43,967 nucleotides of DNA from an uncultured Clostridium sp. (GTDB taxonomy: Bacteria; Bacillota; Clostridia; TANB77; CAG-508). The notes beneath the pieces were generated by a model that saw nothing but the letters and a program-made list of their open reading frames with translations, did not search any database and had not been told where the DNA came from. Each line of letters begins with the position of its first letter. Position 1 is the first letter of the stretch. A program made the translations under genes and the position numbers. Below are positions 37,035 to 43,967 of the stretch, piece by piece. Location: assembly GCA_947575605.1 (NCBI GenBank), contig CANPNZ010000013.1:1-43967 (forward strand), read 5' to 3'.

Positions 37035-37268
37035 TAAGATTAGCTCCCACCTCTTGGCATAAATAAGGTCTATTTTATTCCTACCTTGTTCATTCCACTT
37101 GAAAAGAAATTATAAAGTAAAAAAACGAGCCGCTTTCACGTTCAAGACAGAATACTGTCTTGCCTTGAACATCCCTCATTTTCTTACTTAATAATTTCTA
37201 TTTCTCGTTCCAATCAAGCGGTAGGAATAAAAGACCTTATTTACGCCCAAACGTGGGAGCTAATCTTA
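37035..37268. repeat. 234-bp MITE-like hairpin element
   Basis: Perfect 16-bp termini (TAAGATTAGCTCCCAC at 37035-37050 and its complement at 37253-37268). Imperfect inverted matching continues inward (AAATAAGGTCT, ATTCCTACC, GAAATTAT). A central hairpin GACAGAATACTGTC is flanked by GTTCAA/TTGAAC. It lies between the divergent J-domain and patatin genes. Its termini differ from those of the 36003 element, so it is a separate family of the same shape. Confidence 0.8.
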
Positions 37269-37404
37269 CCAAAAAAACAAAATTCAAAGCAAATTCTTCC
37301 ACTTGCAAAAAGAACCAAACTTAAAAGTGATACATAAAATGTGGTAGAACATAGTATTGGTTAAGGTGTTAATTTAAAATACGTTTGGAAAGGAAGGAAC
37401 AACA

Positions 37405-38260
37405 ATGAAAAATAAAAGAGGATTATGCTTGGCTGGTGGTGGTGTGAAAGGGGCAGCTCATATTGGAGCCATTAAAGCATTGGAAGAAAGCAACATAAAA
37501 TTTGATTATGTAGGAGGTACTTCTTCTCGGAAGTATTGTAGCTTGTTTATATGCTATGGGTTTTCAAGCAGAAGAAATGTATAAAATATTTAAAAAATAC
37601 TGTAAAAAGATAAAATATGTTGATATTGGAAATATTCTTAAATTAATTTTAGGTCTAATCTTTACAGGACAAATTTGTATTGATGGATTAAATAGTGGGA
37701 AACAAATTGAAAAACTGATGAATCAAATAGGAAAATCTAAACAAATTTATAATATATCAGATATTCGAAAACCATTAGTCATACCAAGTGTTGATTTATG
37801 CAAGGGAGAAGTGGTTTGTTTTACCTCTTGTCAATTTAGAAAAGACGATATTTCCAATTCAGTTGTATACATAAATGATATGAATATAGGAAAAGCAGTT
37901 AGAGCTAGTTGTAGTTATCCCGTTGTTTTTTCTCCCTGTCCTTATAAAAATACAAAATTAATTGATGGAGGAATTCGAGAAAATGTACCATGGAAAGAAT
38001 TAAAAGCGTTAGGGGCAGAACAAGTTTTGAATATTGTTTTTGATGAAGAAGAAAATCAAAGCTGTGATAAAAATTTAGTAGAAGTAGCAGGTCGTTCCAT
38101 TAGTCTATTATGTAAAGAACTATCAAATTATGAGATGAAAGGTGCTGACAGTATTCTAAGAATTAAAAGTAATAAAGTTGGTTTATTAGATATGTCAAAA
38201 ATTGATGCGTTATATGAATTAGGCTATACAGAAACTAAGAAAATTTGCAAAATTATGTAA
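37405..38260 (+). pseudogene. patatin-like phospholipase, +1 frameshift at the catalytic serine
   Basis: Ser-Asp dyad lipid acyl hydrolase family (RssA-like). The start [19 protein letters not shown] has the oxyanion loop GGGVKG (about 11-16). The nucleophile elbow should read GTSSGS, but an extra base near 37528 changes the frame right there; as written, translation stops at 37582-37584 after 59 residues. The second frame continues with [17 protein letters not shown] and the Asp motif LIDGGIREN, and ends at 38260. Without the extra base the protein is 284 residues, a normal length, and all else is intact. This could be a recent mutation or a sequencing error. AAGGAAGGAAC precedes the ATG. 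Confidence 0.85.
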
Positions 38261-38321
38261 AATATGCTATAATGGACTTAATTAGGAGCAGAAAAATAGG
38301 TATAAAGGAAGGAGAATGATT

Positions 38322-38493
38322 ATGTTGCAGCGGATTATTATACCTTGGGGTATAGGAATGGCAATTTTAGGAATCGTGATTATGCTTATCTGCAATCTCA
38401 TGAATTCATATGAACCAAAAGAAAAATGGGGTGCGGGGGAAAGCAGTAGTAGAATTGATAGTAGTTGTCATTATTGGAATTATGATTCTGTAA
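38322..38493 (+). pseudogene. small two-helix membrane protein with apparent +1 frameshift
   Basis: The annotated-looking frame (ATG 38316 or, better spaced from GGAAGGAG, ATG 38322) encodes a hydrophobic helix (IPWGIGMAILGIVIMLICNL) and then turns polar after 38430. It stops only at 38540, inside a terminator stem. Removing one base in GCGGGGG (38433-38439) gives GKAVVELIVVVIIGIMIL and a stop at 38493, just before the terminator. That makes a protein of about 56 residues with two helices. It lies downstream of the patatin gene. Function unknown. Confidence 0.6.
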
Positions 38494-38516
38494 AGCTTAG
38501 CTTTTACCTCAGAAAG

Positions 38517-38553
38517 AAAAACCTCCCCTCTGAAGTTTAGAGGGGAGGTTTTT
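38517..38553. terminator. strong bidirectional intrinsic terminator
   Basis: A 15-bp stem (AAAAACCTCCCCTCT at 38517-38531 with its complement at 38539-38553) around a 7-nt loop, with T runs on both strands. It serves the plus-strand patatin unit and the converging activase gene. Confidence 0.92.
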
Positions 38554-38606
38554 CTGTTAACATTAAAGTAAAGAAGGCTCCTTATTTTAGGACACCCTCT
38601 AATTAT

Positions 38607-41600
38607 TTAAAGAAGTTCTTTTGGTTTCTTTTCTATTATTGCATTCTCATGATTCAGAGCTTGTATTTCCTTTTGTTTCATATGTAAATTATCCTTAGCA
38701 ACCGTCATTAAAAGCTTAATTCTATTCGCCTGATTGGCTTCACTAGCACCTGGATCATAATCAACAGGAGAAATATTAGCCTCTGGATATTTTTCACGAA
38801 TCGTTTTAATAACACCTTTTCCAACCACATGGTTTGGTAGACAAGCAAAAGGTTGAACACAAACAATATTGGGAATATCATTTTCAATATATTCAATCAT
38901 CTCAGCTGTTAAAAACCAACCTTCGCCAGTTTGATTTCCGATGGATAATACATCTTTCACCTTTTCTTCTAAATGCCAAATATCACAAGGTGGCAAGTAA
39001 TTCTTTTTAGAATTAGCCAAAGCAATTTTAACATCTTTTTCTAAAATATCAATTAATTTAATAGCAGCTTTCATCAATTTCGAAGAAGTTTTATTAATAT
39101 TTAATAAATGATTAAAAGTAATTTTGTGTGTACACATAAACTTAGCAAAACCCATAAAATCTGGTAAAATAACTTCTGCGCTTTCTTTTTCTAAAAGGTC
39201 AGCAACATAATTATTGCCAAAAGGATGGTATTTAATTAAGACTTCACCAACAATACCAACACGTGGTTTTTGAAGAGTAGTATCTAGCTCAATTTTTTCA
39301 AAATCAGCTACTATATCATAAATGCTCTGTTTGAACTCTTTATTGGTTGCTTTTTCTAATAATTTTTTGCATTTATCCATCCAAACGTCGAACAATTTTT
39401 GCGTTTCGCCTTTATGTACTTCATAAGCTCTATTTTTAGATAACATTTTTTGTAATAAGTCACCATAAACTAACATTCTCAATAATTTTTCCATAAGAGG
39501 AACCGTTAATTTAAAGCCAGGCATTTTTTCCATGCCAACAATATTAAAGGAGATAACTGGGACATTTTCAAATCCAGCATCTTTTAGAGCTTTACGGATA
39601 AATCCGATATAATTTGTTGCTCTACATCCACCTCCTGTTTGTGACATAATAAGAGCGGTTTTATTTAAGTCATATTTACCAGATTGAAGTGCTTCTATCA
39701 TTTGTCCTGTTACTAAAATAGAAGGGTAACAAGCATCGTTATTCACATATTTTAGACCAGTTTCTACTGTTTTTTGCGTACATTCTCTTAGTAGCTCTAC
39801 ATGATAGCCAGAAGAGCGTACAGCAGCTTCTAGTAATTCAAAGTGGATAGGAGCCATTTGAGGAATTAAAATCGTATAATCCTTACGCATTTCTTTGGTG
39901 AAGACTTTTTTCTTTACACCATAATCGCCATTTTCTTGTTCCTTTTTTGTTTCTTGTTCACGTTTCTTCATACTAGCCAATAAAGAACGAATACGTATCC
40001 TAACAGCCCCTAAGTTATTTACCTCATCAATTTTAATTAAAGTATACATTTTGTGGAAACTAGATAGGATCTCTTCTACTTGATCCGTTGTTACAGCATC
40101 CACACCACATCCGAAGGAATTTAATTGCACTAATTCCAAGCAATCATGTTTTCCCACAAAATCAGCAGCTGCATATAGTCTAGCATGATATACCCATTGG
40201 TCTACCACACGAATTGGTCTTTTAGCTTCTGTCTGATTCGAAATGCTATCTTCTGTTAATACGCTAAGACCTAAGGAAGTAATTAGTGTATCAATACCAT
40301 GATTAATTTCAGGATCCACATGATAAGGACGACCTGCTAAAACAATACCTTTCAAGTTATTTTCTTCTAAATATCTTACTGTTTCAGCTCCTTTATCTTG
40401 AATATCTTTTTTGCATTTTTGGTATTCCAATTCTGCTTTTTCGGCAGCTTCCATCAATTCAGATTTAGTAAAATGATATTCCTTAAACTCTTCTAACTCC
40501 ATCATCTTTTTTACTAAATTTTTCTTATCAAAAGGTAAAAATGGGTTTAAGAATTTTATGTTACTTTTTTTCAATCCTTCTACGTTATTTTTCAATACCT
40601 CAGAATAAGAAATAACAATAGGACAATTATAGTGGTTATCGGCTTTTTCATATTCCTTCCTAGAATATGGCATACAAGGATAGAAAATAGTAGTAATTCC
40701 TTGTTCTAATAAGCTTTCCATATGACCATGAGAAAGTTTGGCTGGATAGCAAACAGATTCGGATGGCATAGATTCCATTCCTTTTTCATAGGTTTTACGT
40801 GTACTTTTTTCGGAAAGAATAACACGGAAGCCTAAAGAAGTTAAAAAGGTAAACCAAAATGGATAATCCTCGTACATATTTAACACTCTAGGAATACCAA
40901 TAATTCCTCTAGGTGCATAAGCTTCTTCTAAAGGTTTATAATCAAAAAGTCTCTCTTGCTTGTATTGAATTAAATTTGGTAATTTTTTCTGTTTGGTAAT
41001 CATGCCTGCTCCTCTTTCACAACGATTACCAGATACGTGTATTTGCCCATTACTAAATTTATTAATCGTTAATTTACAATGATTTTCACAGACTTTACAG
41101 CGTGTATGAGTTACTTTGATTTCTAACTGATCTAATGCTTCCGTCTTTAAAATAGTAGAAGTATATTCCATATCCAAGTTTGCTTCATACTGTTCTTTGG
41201 ATAAAAGAGCCATTCCGTAAGCTCCCATTAAACCAGAAATATCTGGTCGAACTACATTTTTTCCAACAATTAACTCAAAAGCACGTAAAACAGCATCATT
41301 ATAAAAAGTGCCACCTTGTACCACAATATGTTTTCCAAGTGTTTCTACATCTCTTACCTTCATAACCTTTTGAATGGCATTTTTAATAACGGAATAAGAC
41401 AAACCACTAGAAATATCACCCACAGAATAACCTTCTTTTTGGGCTTGTTTTATTTTAGAATTCATAAATACCGTACAACGAGACCCTAAATCCACAGGTC
41501 TTTTAGCGTTAATGGCCTCTTTTACAAATTCTGTTATCTCTAAATTTAAACTCTTAGCAAAGGTTTCAATAAAAGAACCACAACCAGAAGAACAAGCTTC

Positions 41601-42936
41601 ATTTAACATGATATTGTCAATGGATCCCTCTTTCATACGAATATATTTCATATCTTGTCCACCAATATCAACAATAGCAGTTACCTTTGGTTCAAAAGTT
41701 TTAGCAGCCGTATAGTGAGCGATCGTTTCAATTTCATTTAAATCCACATTTAAAGCTGTTTGAATCAACTTTTCTCCATATCCAGTAACGCCACTATATC
41801 TTATAACAGCTTTTTCAGGTAATACTGTATAGAGTTGTTTTAACATATTCATAACACTTTTTAGAGGATTTCCCTCATTACTTTCGTAAAGAGAATACAA
41901 TAATTTTCCATCTTTATCAATTAAAACTAACTTGGTAGTAGTGGAACCAGCGTCGATTCCAAGATAACAATCTCCCTCATATCCTTCTAAGGAAGCCTTT
42001 GGAACGGTTGTTTTTGCATGTCTTTCCTTAAAAATTTTATAATCTTCTGCATCCTTAAATAAAGGATCCAAAGGAAGAGTTGTATTATCTTGTGAATTTT
42101 TCAAGGTTTCAATTTTTTCATGTAATTCATTTGTAGTAATCACATCTGAATGGATAGAATCCAAAGCGGCGCCTTTTGCTACTAAAAGATGAGCTTCCTC
42201 TGGCACAATAATTTCATCATCTTTTAAATGAAGAGTTTCAATAAATCTAGCTCTTAATTCTGATAAATAATTTAAAGGGCCACCTAAAAAAGCCACATTA
42301 CCTCTAATTGGTCTACCACAAGCAAGACCACTAATTGTCTGATTCACAACAGCTTGAAAAATAGAGGCTGCAATATCTTCTTTGGCAGCTCCTTCATTAA
42401 TCAAAGGTTGAATATCGGTTTTAGCAAAAACACCACAACGAGAAGCAATGGGATAAATAGTAGAGTGATTTTTCGCTAATTCGTTTAAACCAGCTGTATC
42501 CGTATGTAACAAAGAAGCCATTTGATCCAAAAAAGCTCCTGTACCGACCAGCACAAGTACCATTCATACGTTGTTCAATAGACTGATCAAAATAAATAAT
42601 TTTAGCATCTTCACCACCAAGTTCAATGACAACATCGGTTTTAGGAATATACTTTTCAACAGAACGTTTACAAGAGACCACTTCTTGAATAAAATTAACA
42701 CCTAAAAACTTAGCAGCTGACATAGCACCTGAACCCGTAAGAGCCAAAGTAAAAGAATGTAAAGGGAACTTAGCCAATAAATCTTCCAAAACGTTACAAA
42801 CTGTATTTTTCGTATCGGAAAAATGTCTTTGATAATCTTTATATATTGTATTTTTATTTTTATCCATAACAATAATTTTAACCGTAGTTGAACCAACATC
42901 GAGTCCAACATGTAAAATGTTTTCTATCTTCTTCAT
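38607..42936 (-). pseudogene. 2-hydroxyacyl-CoA dehydratase activase-like giant ATPase, +1 frameshift
   Basis: Reads as two frames (42936 to about 42546, then to 38607) that join into about 1442 residues, the size of the fused 'acyl-CoA dehydratase activase-related' proteins. Module 1: GLDVGSTTVK (11-20), LGGED, NGTCAG (Cys128), then GTGAF after the break. Module 2: LGIDAGSTTTK (about 325-335), IGGQDMKYI and ACSSGCGSF (about 447-455), with cysteines expected to hold a [4Fe-4S] cluster. The rest is the DUF2229-type region (IGIPRVLNMYEDYPFWF, SFGCGVDAVTTDQ, SQTGGGCRATNY). Related activases drive ATP-dependent electron transfer; the role of this long form is not established. One extra base at 42546 breaks module 1. 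Confidence 0.88.
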
Positions 42937-42985
42937 GACAAAAACTTCCTTTCTGTACCTAAAATCAATCTATGTAAGTATCCTC

Positions 42986-43014
42986 ATTTTATACGGAAAA
43001 CGGCGTTTTGTCAA
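42986..43014 (-). promoter_or_regulatory. promoter of the activase-like gene
   Basis: On the minus strand: perfect TTGACA (43014-43009), a 17-bp spacer and TAAAAT (42991-42986), about 50 nt before the ATG at 42936. The gene's ribosome site is AAAGGAAG. Confidence 0.8.
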
Positions 43015-43021
43015 ATGGAAA

Positions 43022-43175
43022 ATACTGGACGTGGCGAGCTTGGGACAGGCACAACCTATCCACGTTGTTATTTTTTGTGATAGGTTTAATTTGGCAAGTT
43101 TGAGATGGCGGGCTTAGTGGCGGGATTGGGACAGGCACAAAGTAGCCATTTGTTAGGACAGGTTTGATTTTGGCA
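43022..43175. repeat. GGGACAGG-family repeat cluster
   Basis: Two direct copies of TTGGGACAGGCACAA (43040-43054 and 43126-43140), a related TTAGGACAGG near 43152, a hairpin ACCTATC/GATAGGT (43054-43060, 43079-43085), and GTGGCGGGATTG as in the 14571-14700 element. It abuts the activase promoter. Confidence 0.7.
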
Positions 43176-43470
43176 AACTTACGGATAAGTAATATTTTTA
43201 CGTATAGAGGAAAAATACTTGATAAAGATAGTCTTATTAAAATTTTATACATTATTTGAAAATGTCATAAAAAAGAAAAGAAATTTTAATAATAGTAGAA
43301 AAAAAGAAAAAAAGTCGAATTTCCGTAGCAGAAGAATAATAAAAAGCTTGTAATATAAGTGAATATGAAGAAATTGACTCTTGTTTTTCAAGAAAAAAGC
43401 TTGTAGTATTAATTAGGATAGATAAGATATAGGAAGTCTACGTAAAACTAAAAATGAGGAGGAAAAGCTC
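43176..43470. other. AT-rich spacer before the pseudopilin-like gene
   Basis: No gene seen. Two similar segments containing AAAAAGCTTGTA followed by RTAT occur near 43341 and 43395. I could not settle on a promoter. Confidence 0.4.
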
Positions 43471-43967
43471 TTGGTAAACAGAGGGAAAAGCGATAAAGGA
43501 ATAACTATATTAGCACTTGTAGTAACCATTATAGTATTATTAATTTTGGCTGGGATTACGTTAGCAACGTTGACAGGAGAAAATGGAATTCTAACCAAAG
43601 CCAAAACAGCCAAAGAAGAGTATAAAAAAGCTCAATACGAAGAGGCAATAAATTTTGCTAAGTTACAAGCACATACAGAACAAGGAAAATATAAGATAGA
43701 TGCAGAAGCGTTTTTAAAAAGAGTAAGAGAAATACTACAAAAAAATGAGTTATTTACAGATGCTAGAAAGCCAGAAGAAAATGCAGAGGCATGGAGAATA
43801 GAAAATAAAATAGATGGTGATGACAATAAGTGGAGATTAACAATAATAACAGCAGAAGATTGGGATTATCGTGTAACAGAAGAAAACACAAAATATATAG
43901 GTATAGAGGAAGAAATAAAAACAGTTATTGATAAAGATATAGCATTTAGTTATGATGATAGATGGAC
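43471..43967 (+). CDS. pseudopilin-like protein (N-terminal methylation-type segment), partial
   Basis: The frame runs off the window end after about 165 residues. A short basic leader (VNRGKSDK) precedes GITILALVVTIIVLLILAG, a class III signal and long helix of the type IV pilin or type II secretion pseudopilin kind. Prepilin peptidase would cut before or after the Gly. ATLTGENGILTKAKTAKEEY follows, common in Clostridia proteins of this group. The acidic C-terminal part (EAWRIENKIDGDDNKWRL) is not recognised. The start is TTG with GAGGAGG upstream. Whether it is a pilus subunit or a secreted protein using the same anchor cannot be told. Confidence 0.7.
   Translation, partial: MVNRGKSDKGITILALVVTIIVLLILAGITLATLTGENGILTKAKTAKEEYKKAQYEEAINFAKLQAHTEQGKYKIDAEAFLKRVREILQKNELFTDARKPEENAEAWRIENKIDGDDNKWRLTIITAEDWDYRVTEENTKYIGIEEEIKTVIDKDIAFSYDDRW

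Overview
The window is AT-rich chromosomal DNA around the replication origin of a low-GC Gram-positive bacterium, most likely an uncultured, gut-type member of the Clostridia (Bacillota). The evidence is the gene order dnaA-dnaN-recF-gyrB on one side and rpmH-rnpA-yidD-yidC-khpB-mnmE-mnmG-rsmG-parA-parB on the other, strong AGGAGG ribosome sites, sigma-A-type promoters, a DUF4446 gene beside parB, and a fused 2-hydroxyacyl-CoA dehydratase activase-like gene. The species cannot be told from the sequence alone.

Layout. 1-0.5 kb: no gene, C-poor DNA. 0.5-6.8 kb: gyrB, recF, dnaN and dnaA, all on the minus strand. The probable oriC is split: DnaA boxes lie upstream of dnaA (6857-7068), and a DnaA-trio-like unwinding region with boxes lies between dnaA and dnaN (5171-5376). 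7.2-17.1 kb: the plus-strand arm, covering ribosomal protein L34, RNase P protein, membrane insertase, tRNA modification, 16S methylation and chromosome partition. 17.1-18.5 kb: three minus-strand membrane proteins of unknown function. 18.9-19.2 kb: two tRNA-Ser genes.

19.3-33.5 kb is the most interesting part: a ten-gene locus resembling a Gram-positive or Patescibacteria-type type IV secretion machine. It has four consecutive pilin-like proteins, a PrgI/VirB3-like protein, a TraC-like VirB4 partner, a VirB4 ATPase, a VirB6-like channel protein, two membrane-anchored proteins (VirB8/TcpC-like candidates), and a 1081-residue wall hydrolase with three different catalytic domains. No relaxase, coupling protein (VirD4/TcpA), VirB11, integrase or transposase gene is seen. 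It may therefore be a resident export, uptake or surface-pilus machine rather than a complete conjugative element.

33.6-44 kb: an ABC exporter pair, a membrane-anchored J-domain protein, a patatin-like phospholipase, a two-helix small membrane protein and a very large dehydratase-activase-type ATPase. The last three each carry an apparent +1 frameshift. The window ends inside a pseudopilin-like gene.

Several families of dispersed, mostly palindromic repeats lie between genes: a short GGGACRG family often abutting stop codons, two 230-270 bp hairpin elements, and a two-copy element whose stem changes look compensatory, which suggests a structured RNA.
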